Positions 19,892 through 30,324 are shown, counted from the stretch's first letter. The stretch: 64,000 nucleotides of DNA from JAJCYL01 sp963664285 (GCA_963664285.2 CAXXNX010000040.1:248001-312000); one strand, 5' to 3'. The notes: generated by a model not told the origin, from the sequence alone. Numbers and translations are program-made.

Positions 19892-20764
19892 TTATTTAAT
19901 AATGAGCGTATCATAAACAGTGCCATAACCTGCCCATAGCCCCAACCCTCCATCTACATTGCTAATGATCGTATTAGTTGATGCGAATGGGCTGCCTCCA
20001 TTATTCTGTTCATTCTCGAAGGTTTTCCAAAATTTAAAGGTTTGTTGGTCAATTGTTGTAAATCTTACAACCGCGGTATCTCCCACCTGGAAAAGCCCAT
20101 CTTCGTCGAACAACACCTCGTCATCGCGGTCAAAGAAAACTTCAAATGTCTGACCATTGAAAAATTTATCCTCCTAGGTTGTTCCGAAAGGTTTCCAAAA
20201 AATAATAATATCCTTATTGATCGCTTTAGAAAAGACTTTGTAATAGTTACCAATGGTATCCGGATCGGTCAGTATCCCCCGAATGAAGCCACGATCACTA
20301 AAATTTGGTTCTGTTTGAAACCAAATGCTATCTAATGCAATTGGCTGAGGAATGGTAGTTGTTGCGGTCGCTACCCGGCCTTCATGTTCTACTCGTAGTT
20401 CATAGGTCTGACCTATTTGACCGGTGAGGTTGTAGTTCCAATAAAGACCGGTGCCACCAAAAATGAAACCTCCCGGTATTTGCTTCAAGGTGTCTGTAAC
20501 CATGCCATCGGTTATAGTAATCAGTGCGTCCCTAATCAACAGATCACTTTCGACTACCATTTCGGAAGCAACGGAAAAAGGAATGCTTCGGCTTACCCAA
20601 ACCAGCGCTGGTCCATTGGGTTCTATATAACCATCGATTACCAGTTTTTCCTGGACAACCGGCAATTCCAGCGAGATTTCTTCCTCACAACTTGACAGTA
20701 ACAGGGCTGCTATAATGAGACCAATTATAGTTAGTAAGTTTTTTTTAAGTTTTTCACTTTCCAT
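19892..20764 (-). pseudogene. DUF4249 outer-membrane lipoprotein with an in-frame amber codon
   Basis: The N-terminus is a lipoprotein signal ('LLLSSCEEE'), followed by 'EKLVIDGYIEPNGPALVWVS', characteristic of DUF4249. The frame stops at TAG (20174-20176) after 'FWKPFGTT'. It reopens in the same phase with 'EDKFFNGQTFEVFFDRDDEV' and ends 'GYGTVYDTLIIK'. A single nonsense change therefore splits an otherwise intact ~290-aa gene. DUF4249 proteins are normally encoded directly downstream of a SusC-like receptor. Here the receptor's C-terminal part lies just upstream on the same strand, about 22 nt away. Confidence 0.85.
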
Positions 20765-20786
20765 TCTAATTGTTGTTTAGTACTTA

Positions 20787-21977
20787 TTATTTGAATTTGA
20801 AATTCCAGGTTACGGATGGCAAAAAGGCAAAAAGCGATACCTGGGTGGCCTTAATTTGCAAATCCGGACTGAAATAATCACCGTCCTCCTGAAAACTTAT
20901 GAAATAGGGATTCCTCCTGTTATACAGATTGAAAATTGAAAATGTCCAACTCGATGAAAAACGCCTAGATTCTTTGCCCTTTAAAGTAGCGGAGACATCA
21001 AGTCTGTGATACTCCGGAAGGCGGTAACCATTACGCTCTCCGGCTTCAGCGACCAATTTTCCATCAAAAGTGAAAAAGGAAGATGGTATGGTAAATGAGT
21101 TTCCCGTACCATAGACTAAGATGCCAGAGATTTTCCATTTTCTATTGACCCTATGTGTTACGACTACTGACAAATCATGACGTCGATCGAACCTTGACGG
21201 AAAGGATTGTCCCTTGTTAAGTTCTTGAAAGCTTCTAGTTGTTTTTGAAATGGTATAGCCGACCCATCCCGTAGTTCTACCTTTTCTTTTTTTGACTAAG
21301 AACTCAATACCGTAGGAATCTCCACTTCCAAAAGTGAAGCTGTTATCAATATTCTCCGCCACATTATCTTCGACAAGTGATCCATCCTTGTATTCGATTA
21401 AATTCTCCATGTTTTTGTAGTAGAGTTCTGCTGAAGTTTCCCAGGTATTTTTCTTGAAATTCCGATAGTAGCCTAAAGAATATTGCCGTGATAATTGAGG
21501 TTTGATTCGTGCAGTACTTGGGACCCAGGTATCTGTAGGAAATGAAACGGTGGCAAATGAAGCAAGATGTACATTTTGATAATTCTGAGTAAATGCAGCT
21601 TTGAATGAAGAACTCAGACCGACTGCATACCTTAGCGAAATTCGAGGTTCTAACCGATGGTAGTCAGCGACCTTCTTGCCTTTCTTATAATGTACCGTAT
21701 CAATAGTGGTATTATTTTGATCTTTGATGAAATCATCGTACGGGCCTATGTGATTAAAATAGTTGTAGCGCAATCCTGCGTTAATCCTTATTCGGTTACC
21801 AATCTCAAAATCATCAAGCAAGTAAATGCCAATTTCCTGGGAACGTAACTTCTTCCTCACACCAGTGTTGAAATCAACATCTCCGGAGCTTGCAGATGCA
21901 TTGCCGGGAGTGAACCTGTGTAAAGTCAATACACCGCCAAATTTGATGCTGTGATTGGGGTTTGGAAAGAAGCTTAG
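20787..21977 (-). pseudogene. TonB-dependent receptor, C-terminal beta-barrel part (inverted)
   Basis: This piece begins 'LSFFPNPNHSIKFGGVLTLH' at the left end of IS1380 copy 4. It runs through outer-membrane barrel strands ('HRLEPRISLRYAVGLSSSFK', 'DRRHDLSVVVTHRV') to a normal C-terminus ending in aromatic beta-strand residues 'SVTWNFKFK'. The flanking TTAG is the complement of the CTAA left of IS1380 copy 1. Joining the two at that CTAA gives 'IKSD' + 'LSFFPNPN' in a single frame. It is the missing half of the receptor at 1997-5655, moved by inversion. Confidence 0.92.
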
Positions 21978-23607
21978 CCCGAAAAATTCATAGTAGACAA
22001 TAAAAAACAGGCATAAATTGCTTATATTGAGATAGTTAGACAACAAAATAAGCAATTAATTTATGCCTGAATATAAGGAAAAAGATACCGTATTTTATCG
22101 AGGAAAACAAGCTTTTAAATTTGATTTTTCAGCATCAGCGATTAGCTCAGACGGAGCGATATTGTTAAGTGAAAAAGTAGAGAGAAAGACTGGTCTATTA
22201 AAAAGCTTCGCCGCACTGATTCCTGACTATCGAAACCCCTTTTTTATCGAATACACTTATGAAGAAATGCTTCGCCAACGGGTGTTTTTAATGATGCAGG
22301 GCTATCAGGATTGCAATGACGAACAAAAACTCCGAGAGGATCCGGTGATCCGTAAAGTACTAGATAGCGGATTATGTTCCCAGCCTACTTTAAGTCGATT
22401 TGAAAACAAGGCCGATCGGAGTCTGATCTACCAGATGAGTCAATGGTTTGTAGACCGTTATGTAGAGGAGTTGAAAGAGAAGACTGGTCAAATCATCATT
22501 GATGTAGATGGTACCGATGACCCTACTCATGGATCCCAACAACTCAGTTTGTATAATGGCTATTATGGACAGACTATGTACCATGAGTTGTTCTTTAAGG
22601 ACGGGAACACCGGTCAGGTCATTTTACCAGTACTACGTCCGGGCAATTGTCACTCCAACAAATGGTTTGTGGCCTTATTGAAAAGGATTGTCATTAAAAT
22701 CAGAAAAAAACTGCCCTCAGTAAAGATCCTTATTCGAGCGGATAGTGGCTTTTCAGGAGCATCTTTTTATCGGATAGCTAAGCAGTTTGACCTTCAATTT
22801 TGTTTAGGTATTAGTAGTAATGAAGTTTTAAAGACTTTTACCAAACAGACTATCATTGAAGTAAAAAAGGAATATGCTTCAAAAATCATCAAACATCAAG
22901 AGTTTGTTGGCCCGTTTACTTACCAGGCCAAAAGCTGGGATCGTTCTGAAAAGCTGTACGCCAAAGTGGAGTCTACCGGAAAAGGAATGAATGTCCGTTA
23001 CTTTGTGAGCAACTTTGAAGCGATGACCGCTCAACAGATTTACTTTGATTTTTATGTCAAGCGAGGTGATGCCAGTGAAAATCGAATAAAGGAACTCAAA
23101 AACATGACTTATTCCGACCGGCTTTCCTGTCATCGCTACTGGGCCAATTTCATGCGTTTAATCATCGCTACCCTCTGTTATGAAATGTTCCGGCAGATTA
23201 AATTATTAATTGCCAAAACAAAACACCACTTTGCTAAACGATGGCAAGTGGACAATATCCGGCTTTACCTGATGAAGGTTGGGGCGTGCCTGAAAGAAAG
23301 GAAAAGATCATTGACAATACAATTCTCAAGAGCCTTTAGATATCAATACCTGCTGGGCGATTTGCTTACGGTGAACTGACCGATCAGTTAAACAGTTTGG
23401 TTTAATCAAAAAAATGTTCTTCCATAAGAACACAATAGAGCTTTGACTGAAAATTGAAAAATTCTAACAAAAAAACGCTCTAATGTCCTTTGAAACCATT
23501 GAGATCCAGAAACCTGGTTGATCTTCAAATTAATACATACACTCCAATCAAAAATAGTTAGCAACCCATTATTAATCCCAAAATTGGTGGCCTATGAATA
23601 ATGCGGG
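21978..23607 (+). mobile_element. IS1380-family element, copy 4 (1630 bp)
   Basis: The left flank is TTAG (complement of CTAA) and the right flank TTAA, mirroring copy 1. A 9-bp insertion near the right end (CCATTGAGA near 23496) makes it longer than the other copies. It forms the right breakpoint of the inversion. Confidence 0.93.
22063..23379 (+). CDS. IS1380-family transposase (copy 4)
   Basis: An intact 438-aa frame with all DDE motifs as in copy 1. The 9-bp insertion lies outside the coding region. The start codon is inside the fold-back repeat described at 11548. Confidence 0.95.
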   Translation: MPEYKEKDTVFYRGKQAFKFDFSASAISSDGAILLSEKVERKTGLLKSFAALIPDYRNPFFIEYTYEEMLRQRVFLMMQGYQDCNDEQKLREDPVIRKVLDSGLCSQPTLSRFENKADRSLIYQMSQWFVDRYVEELKEKTGQIIIDVDGTDDPTHGSQQLSLYNGYYGQTMYHELFFKDGNTGQVILPVLRPGNCHSNKWFVALLKRIVIKIRKKLPSVKILIRADSGFSGASFYRIAKQFDLQFCLGISSNEVLKTFTKQTIIEVKKEYASKIIKHQEFVGPFTYQAKSWDRSEKLYAKVESTGKGMNVRYFVSNFEAMTAQQIYFDFYVKRGDASENRIKELKNMTYSDRLSCHRYWANFMRLIIATLCYEMFRQIKLLIAKTKHHFAKRWQVDNIRLYLMKVGACLKERKRSLTIQFSRAFRYQYLLGDLLTVN

Positions 23608-23611
23608 TTAA

Positions 23612-24083
23612 GTGCCAGTTCCAATTCATCACATTCTACTTCCGAGGATAACTGTTCGGGAACAAACTCATTTAGTGAACTCAATATCTTATGCCACCAG
23701 TCGAAGCTTGTCTGGATGCTTATTCCGATTTGTTTTGCTATCTTTTTTATCGGCATGCCCTGCTCCATGCAGCGCAGATAAGATTGCCATTTTGATTTAA
23801 GCTTGATGTCATACAAAGGTGTCCCTGTTGTTTCACTGTACCATCTTTTACATTCATTGCACTGATACATCTGCACACCTTTTTGTCTGCCCCTCTTATA
23901 TACCTTCTCGCTTGTGCAATTTGGACAGGGTTTCTTCTTTCTTTTCTCTGCTATTTGTTGTTGAGCGGCAATCAATACTTTGCCTTGTAATTCCTGCTCC
24001 TGGAGCAACTCATCCAACAATTCGGTTTGGGAACTTATCGGCAATTGTGCAAATAAATTTTTGATCTCTTGACTTGATATCAT
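23612..24083 (-). pseudogene. IS1595-family transposase, N-terminal half
   Basis: The ~157 native residues contain a zinc ribbon ('CPNCTSEKVYKRG', 'YQCNECKRWYSETTGTPL'), a helix-turn-helix ('GMPIKKIAKQIGISIQTSFD') and the first catalytic Asp region ('EVECDELEL'). This is the IS1595/ISXO2-like arrangement. The frame is then cut by IS1380 copy 4, which adds 'NPHYS' and a stop. The rest of the DDE domain is missing. Confidence 0.82.
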
Positions 24084-24125
24084 ATAGCGAAGATAATAAT
24101 TGCTGTGTTATTTAGAACTTAGCCG

Positions 24126-24335
24126 TTAATATTAATATCCCTGGTTATAGCTATACCGCTGGGTTTGTATTCCATGGAACAGTGGTTACAAGATTTTGCC
24201 TATCGTATTGACATCAACTGGCTGATATTTGCCGGAGCCGGAGCTATTGCCATAGCTATTGCGCTTCTAACAGTGGGTTATCAGACAATTAAGGCAGCAT
24301 TGAGTAATCCAGTTAATAGTTGGAGGTGTGAGTGA
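24126..24335 (+). pseudogene. MacB/FtsX-type ABC permease, C-terminal fragment
   Basis: The frame reads 'LISLVIAIPLGLYSMEQWLQ', 'DFAYRIDINWLIF', then 'TIKAALSNPVNSWRCE' and a stop. This is the last transmembrane pair and conserved tail of Bacteroidota FtsX permeases. Undoing the inversion places the permease at 8344-10106 upstream of it in the same orientation, with IS30, IS1380 and IS1595 material between. I infer they are parts of one gene. Confidence 0.82.
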
Positions 24336-24410
24336 TGAAGTGAGTTAAGAATGGACTCACAGCTCATTTCCTTACATAACTTCAATCAAATTAATATGAG
24401 GCAAAGCTAT

Positions 24411-24773
24411 CTATTGTCGGTCAAAACCTCCAAAGGGCTGCATAACAACAGCTCCAAAACCAGCCAGAGCTTCCTTAACTTCATTGCTAGCGTCGCCATA
24501 TACTATAAAGCGTGTTACATCAACGCAACTCATAACTCGGTCAGCAAATTTACTGCCGAAATTTCCTAGGTGGATCATTGTAGCACTGGAGTCTGTATAT
24601 CGTTCATAAATGTGACAAGTTTTTTGGTCATCACTGATCCACCATTCATAGTTGAGTGCGCCGGGTTCATCATTTTGAGTTGCTGAAACCATTTCCTTCA
24701 TGACATCCTTGAGGTTATTTAGCTCCCCCTCTTTGATAGATAATTCCAAAAGCCAGTAAACGTGATTTGTCAT
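24411..24773 (-). CDS. Antibiotic biosynthesis monooxygenase (ABM)-domain protein
   Basis: The ~120-aa single-domain protein has an alpha/beta ferredoxin-like fold, recognisable from 'YWLLELSIKEGELNNLKDVM', 'EPGALNYEWWISDD', 'CHIYERYTDS' and 'HLGNFGSKF'. ABM proteins are small cofactor-free oxygenases or stress-related enzymes; the substrate cannot be told. I chose the Met at 24773 over one 16 codons upstream, because homology starts at 'MTNHVYWLLEL'. It is intact and lies convergent to the permease fragment. Confidence 0.8.
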   Translation of the reverse strand: MTNHVYWLLELSIKEGELNNLKDVMKEMVSATQNDEPGALNYEWWISDDQKTCHIYERYTDSSATMIHLGNFGSKFADRVMSCVDVTRFIVYGDASNEVKEALAGFGAVVMQPFGGFDRQ

Positions 24774-24845
24774 AATATTGATTTTGAGATATCGAAGATA
24801 GATAATAGATGAGTTTCTCAACCGTTTTGATAAGTACGCAGTTCC

Positions 24846-27668
24846 CTACTCAACATCCTCCGGATAAAGTATCACTCGGATATACTCATCAGGATTGATA
24901 TACTTATTAGCAATACGTTGTATGTTCTCAGCAGTGATCCTTTCCATTCTTTTCTTATAATCCAGCAGGGTGTCGAAATCAAGATCATACATCGTGTACG
25001 AACGAAGCACATTTGACCACCAATTATTTTGTTTATGACCTTCTTCAACATCTCTCCGGTATTGCTCACGTATTTTTTGCAGGTCCTCCTCCTCCGGTCC
25101 ATTGTTTTGTAGTTTCTTTACCTCATCAATCGCTGCCTGGGTTAAACTCTCCACATTTTCCGGCCCACAGGGAAACTGTATCTGAAAATTGTAGTGACCG
25201 TAAGGCCATCTGGTCATGCTGCCATTGGCTCCGACACCGTAAACACCACTTTTCTCTTCCCTTAGATTCTCGACCAATTTAATGTCCAACAAGTCTCCCA
25301 GCTTGTTGATCAAGAAAGCATCTCCTCTTTCATAGTCTGCCTCACCGCTGAAACGCATGATAACCTGACTTTTAGGATCAGTTCCCTTCTTAACCACTTT
25401 TTCCGCTTTTCCTGAAGGAGGTCTTATTCCTACATCTTTCCAATTCTCTTCGCGATCCAATGTGGGCAGGTTGGCCAGGTATTTTATAGAAAGTTCTGTG
25501 ATTTTGTCTATTTCAAAATTGCCAACGAAAACGAAGGTAAAGTCACTGGCATCACCAAATCGATCAGTGTAAAATTTCATAATCTCGTCATGATCTATTT
25601 TTTCGATGTCTTCTACCGAGGGTATTCCACCACCCCTGAGATGATCCTGGCTCATAAAACGGGCCATTTGGTCCTGGAAATAATATTGAGGATTAGCGGA
25701 AATGTTGGTGAGTATTGCTTTGTTGCGACTGATAACGGAAGCAAAAGCTTCTTCATCTTTCCTTGGAGCCGTGAAATAGAGATGAATTAACTGAAACATT
25801 GTTTCCAGATCCTCGGGAGTAGTACTGCCGCTTAACCCCTCTGTTAGTTCACCAATAAATGGTGTAACACGAACTGATTTGCCAGCCAGGGCTTTTTCCA
25901 GTGAAATTGAGGAAAACTCTCCAACTCCACTTTGTGCGATGATTGAAGTGGTATACTTAGCTGACATAAACTCATCGTCAGATGACAGGGAGTGACCTCC
26001 AAGGCTATATGAAGTCATTACAATTTCGTCATTTTTGAAATCGGTCGGTTTCAGGAATATTCTTACTCCATTGGAAAGCGACAATTGTGTGACGCCAACA
26101 TTTTCAATGGATGATATTTCGGTGACTTCACCGGCAGCCGGAAGTTCTGTGATTAATTCTGAAGCCACTTCCTCATCCTCATAAGGTGTGATGTTTGAAT
26201 TTTCGACTTCTGCAATAACTTCCAACACTCTTTCTTTTGATGGAAGATCCACTCCTTTCTTCTCCGGAGCAGTAATCACAACCACCCTGTTCTCATCAGT
26301 TAGCCATTTTTTCGACAACTGGTTGATCTCTTCCAATGATATTCCCTTAAGGTGTGTTTTGACGAAACTGTATTCAAACTCAATCCCGGGGATAGGCTCC
26401 TGTTCAAGGAAATTTCTCACATATTCACCGACAAAATTTTTGGATTCTGTTTTGTTCCTCTCATTAAAAGCGATTTCATAATTACGGAGCATATCTTTTT
26501 TGTAACGTTCATATTCGCCAGTAGTAAATCCGTGTCTTGCAACCCGTTCATTTTCTTCCTGGATAGTCTGCAGACCTCTTTCAATTTCTGTCTCCTTAAC
26601 TACCGCAAAAGATTGAAATGCATGTTTATTTCTCACAAACAGTCCACCGAGACTAGTGCTGGCAAAAATGAAGGGTGGATCAGCTTGTTGTCTCAACTCG
26701 TTCAATCGTTGGTTGAGTATACCGGTGTAAATGTTATACATGATGTACCGGCGATAATCGTTAAGGGTAACAAATGGTTCAGGATCAAATTTATTAATGA
26801 TCATCACGTTGGTAAACGGGGCTTCCAGGTCGCTGACGATAGCGACTTCGGTCTCTTTATGATCCGGAACCGGGTAGAATTCCTTTCTACGCGGAGTTTT
26901 TGGGTTCTTAATGTCAGCGAAATGGTCTTTTATTTTCTGCTCCATTTCATCGACATCAACATCACCGACCACTGCAACAGCCATCAAATCTGGTCGGTAC
27001 CAATCATTATAAAATCTTTTGACCACGTCATAATCAAAATTTTCTAAAATTTCTTTTGTTCCAATAGGAAGTCTATCGGCATATCTTGAGTCCTTCAAAA
27101 GAACTGGTAACCATTTGTCGAGCATTCGACGTTGAGCGCCTTGTCTTAACCGCCATTCTTCAACCACCACTCCTCGTTCCTTATCAATCTCCTCGTTATC
27201 AAAACTCAAACCATTAGCCCAGTCCTCCAGTATCAGGAATGCATTTTCCAGTATTTCTGCTGAATCGGATGCGATTGGAAGCATATAAACGGTTTCATCA
27301 AAGGAAGTATAGGCATTGATATGCGCTCCGAACTTGACACCAACGGATTGTACATAATCAAGGAGTTCATTCTTTTCAAAATGTTCAGACCCATTAAATG
27401 CCATATGCTCAGTGAAATGGGCAAGTCCAAGTTGGTCATCATCTTCGAGTAACGAGCCTGCATCTACTGCCAGGCGAAGTTCTACTTTGTTTTCGGGTCG
27501 TTGATTGTATTTTATGTAATAGGTGAGTCCATTTTCCAACTGACCTACCCTTATTTTGGGATCTAAAGGTATTTTTTGGGTGAGATCATTGAAATTGAAA
27601 TCCTGGGCACTTAAACTCGAGACACCAATAGAAATAATAAGCAGGATTGATCTTGATAGAATTTGCAT
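24846..27668 (-). CDS. M16-family zinc metallopeptidase (PqqL-like, periplasmic)
   Basis: From the Met at 27668 the product is 940 aa and begins with a signal peptide (MQILSRSILLIISIGVSSLS, cut after 'AQ'), which is why I prefer this start to one 14 codons upstream. The inverted zinc motif HxxEH is 'HFTEH' (residues 84-88), with the downstream Glu in 'EIDKERGVVVEEW'. The peptidase half is followed by two or three inactive M16C-like domains, giving the usual ~930-950 aa of this subgroup. It should degrade peptides in the periplasm. It is intact and apparently monocistronic. Confidence 0.92.
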   Translation of the reverse strand: MQILSRSILLIISIGVSSLSAQDFNFNDLTQKIPLDPKIRVGQLENGLTYYIKYNQRPENKVELRLAVDAGSLLEDDDQLGLAHFTEHMAFNGSEHFEKNELLDYVQSVGVKFGAHINAYTSFDETVYMLPIASDSAEILENAFLILEDWANGLSFDNEEIDKERGVVVEEWRLRQGAQRRMLDKWLPVLLKDSRYADRLPIGTKEILENFDYDVVKRFYNDWYRPDLMAVAVVGDVDVDEMEQKIKDHFADIKNPKTPRRKEFYPVPDHKETEVAIVSDLEAPFTNVMIINKFDPEPFVTLNDYRRYIMYNIYTGILNQRLNELRQQADPPFIFASTSLGGLFVRNKHAFQSFAVVKETEIERGLQTIQEENERVARHGFTTGEYERYKKDMLRNYEIAFNERNKTESKNFVGEYVRNFLEQEPIPGIEFEYSFVKTHLKGISLEEINQLSKKWLTDENRVVVITAPEKKGVDLPSKERVLEVIAEVENSNITPYEDEEVASELITELPAAGEVTEISSIENVGVTQLSLSNGVRIFLKPTDFKNDEIVMTSYSLGGHSLSSDDEFMSAKYTTSIIAQSGVGEFSSISLEKALAGKSVRVTPFIGELTEGLSGSTTPEDLETMFQLIHLYFTAPRKDEEAFASVISRNKAILTNISANPQYYFQDQMARFMSQDHLRGGGIPSVEDIEKIDHDEIMKFYTDRFGDASDFTFVFVGNFEIDKITELSIKYLANLPTLDREENWKDVGIRPPSGKAEKVVKKGTDPKSQVIMRFSGEADYERGDAFLINKLGDLLDIKLVENLREEKSGVYGVGANGSMTRWPYGHYNFQIQFPCGPENVESLTQAAIDEVKKLQNNGPEEEDLQKIREQYRRDVEEGHKQNNWWSNVLRSYTMYDLDFDTLLDYKKRMERITAENIQRIANKYINPDEYIRVILYPEDVE

Positions 27669-27857
27669 GAAATTTATTTCGGTTTTCAAAATGCTAAACA
27701 ACAAATGCAAGAAACTCCCTTAGGTTGGCCTGATTGAAAAAATAAATATAGTTAACCTCGATTTAATTTTTAAGGAGATTGGATCATTTTATCCTTCACT
27801 TTTGATACTCTTTGCTTCTTTTTCCGATGGTTGTTCTCAAGGAACCAATGCTGGACT

Positions 27858-28161
27858 TTATCGAATCGGCCGCATCCAGGTCTGAGCTACTTTTAGTTGC
27901 ATAGCCTGAGTTTTAAGAAATATGTTGGATTTCAGTCGTTTGAAATACTTTTCCCGAAATGATGAAACGTGACCTTCGCTCCATTTGAGTGGTTTGGGTA
28001 ACTTGAGAAACAAAGTAAACAGGCATAATAAAAAGAACTGCCAGAACTATGGATAATGTCCATAAAATGAACAGTACAAAAGTTGTATTCAAGCCCGAAG
28101 CAAGTTGATATACCTGATAAACCTGGTTGACCACAAAAACAGCGAATGCCAGGATGATCAA
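27858..28161 (-). pseudogene. Small two-helix membrane protein, frameshifted
   Basis: The frame 'LIILAFAVFVVNQVYQVYQL', then 'TTFVLFILWTLSIVLAVLFI', encodes two transmembrane helices, and 'MPVYFVSQ' follows. Shifting by one base near 28000 gives a better continuation ('LPKPLKWSEGHVSSFREKYF', 'KRLKSNIFLKTQAM') resembling membrane proteins with an 'LPKPL' motif after the second helix. No ATG start is visible; the open frame begins at a TTG or further upstream. I regard it as a 5'-truncated, frameshifted remnant of unknown function. Confidence 0.5.
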
Positions 28162-28256
28162 TATTGCAATAGGGATGAAGATTAACTTTAATTGTTTATG
28201 TCACATACTGACTAAGACGCTGAAATCTAACTTACTGTTACAATAAAGAGCTTGAG

Positions 28257-29471
28257 ATGAAATCTATAAAAGTTGAATTTACAAATACTGATGGCCAGAG
28301 TTTGGCGGGGAAAATTGAACTACCGGTCAATCAAAAGCCTGTGGCCTTCGCTATCTTTGTGCATTGTTTCACTTGTTCAAAAAATCTAAATACTGTTAGG
28401 AATATCAGTCGGGGATTAAACCGAAATGGTATCGCAGTCTTGAGGTTTGATTTTACAGGCCTTGGTGACAGTGAAGGCGATTTTTCAGAAACCAATTTCA
28501 GCTCTAACATAAATGATTTATTGAAAGCGGCTGAGTATTTGAAGAGGCATTATGAAGCACCGCGACTGATCATAGGTCATTCGTTAGGGGGAACCGCGGT
28601 TTTAAGAACTGCCGCCCAAATTGATTCTGTCAAAGCAGTGGCCACTATTGGAGCTCCTTTTGATGCACCCCATATCAAGAATCTGTTGTCTCATGGAATC
28701 GAAGAAATTGAGCAAAAAGGAGAGGCTGAAATATCTATTGGTGGCCACCCCTTCAGGGTTAAAAAGCAATTTATTGATGACCTTGAGAAGTATGATTCGG
28801 TAGAAGAGATCAAGCAACTGAATCGTGCGCTTTTGGTGATACATTCACCGCAGGACGCTACTGTGGGAATAGACAATGCCTCTAAGATCTATGATGCGGC
28901 CAGGCACCCTAAGAGTTTCATCTCTCTTGATGGTGCAGATCATCTGGTAAGCAAGGATGAAGACTCGATATATGTCGGGGAAGTGATTTCATCCTGGGCA
29001 AAGAGATATGTCTCCAAAGTGCAGCAAAAAGAGCTGATGACACAAAACCAGGTTTCAGTGAGGACTTGGAAAAGAGGGTTTCTTAACGGAAATAGCAACC
29101 GGAAACCATCATCTGTTGGCCGATGAACCTGAGTCAGTAGGGGGGCAGGATTTGGGTCCCAATCCTTATGATTATTTGCTGACGGCCTTAGGGGCCTGTA
29201 CTTCTATGACACTGAGAGGATGTATGCTGATCATAAAGGATTGCCCCTGGATGAAGTGCGGGTTCATCTCTCACACAACAAGGTTCATAAGGAGGATTGC
29301 GAGAATAGTGATCAGAAAGGAGCTAAAATAGATAAGATTGAACGGGTGATAGAGATTGAAGGAGACTTGAATGAAGATCAGAGGAAAAGAATGTTAGAGA
29401 TTGCGGATATATGTCCGGTGCATAAAACTCTGCACAATGAAATTTTAGTGGAGAGTTGGTTGAAGGACTAA
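28257..29471 (+). pseudogene. Alpha/beta-hydrolase-OsmC fusion protein, two frameshifts
   Basis: The first ~260 residues are an alpha/beta hydrolase with the nucleophile elbow 'GHSLGG' and 'DGADHL' near the catalytic His. In homologues a linker joins this to an OsmC peroxiredoxin domain (about 405 aa in all). Here the frame slips near 29075 (extra T in 'ACTTGGAAAAG'). The OsmC start 'ATGNHHLLADEPESVGGQDL', then 'GPNPYDYLLTALGACTSMTL', is therefore out of phase. The frame slips again at 29220 (duplicated AG) before 'MYADHKGLPLDEVRV' and 'DICPVHKTL', the second OsmC cysteine motif. Both OsmC cysteines survive, but no single frame spans them. Confidence 0.88.
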
Positions 29472-29995
29472 AAACCGATAGAGACACCACCCCTTACGCT
29501 CAAGGCCCTAGGTTGGGGTGATTTTAGATTATCATAGAGAAGATCGTAAAGGACTATAAATTGAAAGGCGGCAACTCTTCCCAGAGGCTGAATGATTCCA
29601 CCCCCAACATTGAAGGCCGGTATTAATTCCCTATTGTTTACCCCGTCAAAGAGTGTAAAATCATAACTCAAGGCTTCATATTCAGCATAGGCGAAAACTG
29701 GATTAAAAATAACATATTGAGTAAATACCTTTCCCCCATAAATATTTGATTTAATATCACGGAATTTTCTATAGAGGTATGTGACCCCAACCCCAGCGGA
29801 CCACTTGTCTGTGATCATATAGCCCAAAACCGGGGATGCACCTACTACTGTGACGTCTTTGCCAATAGAGAGTGTTAATCCTCCGCCAGTGTAAATCCGA
29901 TCTAAAAAACTGCTATTCTCACCAACCTCTCGCTGTGCGTGAGAAACGCAAACGCTCAATAATATTACAGCAACTACCAATGATAATTTTCTCAT
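29468..29995 (-). CDS. Outer-membrane beta-barrel-like protein of unknown function
   Basis: The 175-aa precursor has a signal peptide (MRKLSLVVAVILLSVCVSHA, then Q). The mature part is rich in alternating beta-strand patterns ('SPVLGYMITDKWSAGVGVTY', 'FNPVFAYAEYEALSY') and ends in an aromatic strand 'SVRGGVSIGF', as in small outer-membrane barrels. I do not recognise a specific family. Its end overlaps the end of the convergent OsmC pseudogene by 4 nt. Confidence 0.65.
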   Translation of the reverse strand: MRKLSLVVAVILLSVCVSHAQREVGENSSFLDRIYTGGGLTLSIGKDVTVVGASPVLGYMITDKWSAGVGVTYLYRKFRDIKSNIYGGKVFTQYVIFNPVFAYAEYEALSYDFTLFDGVNNRELIPAFNVGGGIIQPLGRVAAFQFIVLYDLLYDNLKSPQPRALSVRGGVSIGF

Positions 29996-30030
29996 GACTA
30001 TTAAACAAATTGAACGGTAATCACCCTTAT

Positions 30031-30324
30031 TTATTCTTCTTCAACGATAATGAAGAGGTCTTCCGTTTCTTTTTTCATGAAATACTTTTCACGGGCAAAT
30101 TTCTCAAGCAATTTGTCGTCGCTTAATAGCTCTTCACGATCTTTCTTTATCTCTTCGATTTTTTCCAGGTAATAAGATTTCTGCTCTTCCAGGGTGGAGA
30201 GCTTGTTGCTCAATTTATACTGAGAAATTAAATCGTTGGAGTCGATGAAGAGCATCCATATAAGAAATACAGCGGTCGAAAGGAAATAAAAGTTACGGGT
30301 AAAAGCGGGTAGTTTTTTAAACAT
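30031..30324 (-). CDS. Septum formation initiator (DivIC/FtsB family)
   Basis: The 97-aa bitopic protein has a short cytoplasmic start, one transmembrane helix (about 12-29, 'FYFLSTAVFLIWMLFID') and a coiled coil (about 36-75, 'LSNKLSTLEEQKSYYLEKIE'). The conserved 'LEKFAREKYFMKKETEDLF' motif of DivIC/FtsB follows. It should act in the divisome together with FtsL and FtsQ. It is intact; its upstream region is occupied by the nested IS4 island. Confidence 0.88.
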   Translation of the reverse strand: MFKKLPAFTRNFYFLSTAVFLIWMLFIDSNDLISQYKLSNKLSTLEEQKSYYLEKIEEIKKDREELLSDDKLLEKFAREKYFMKKETEDLFIIVEEE

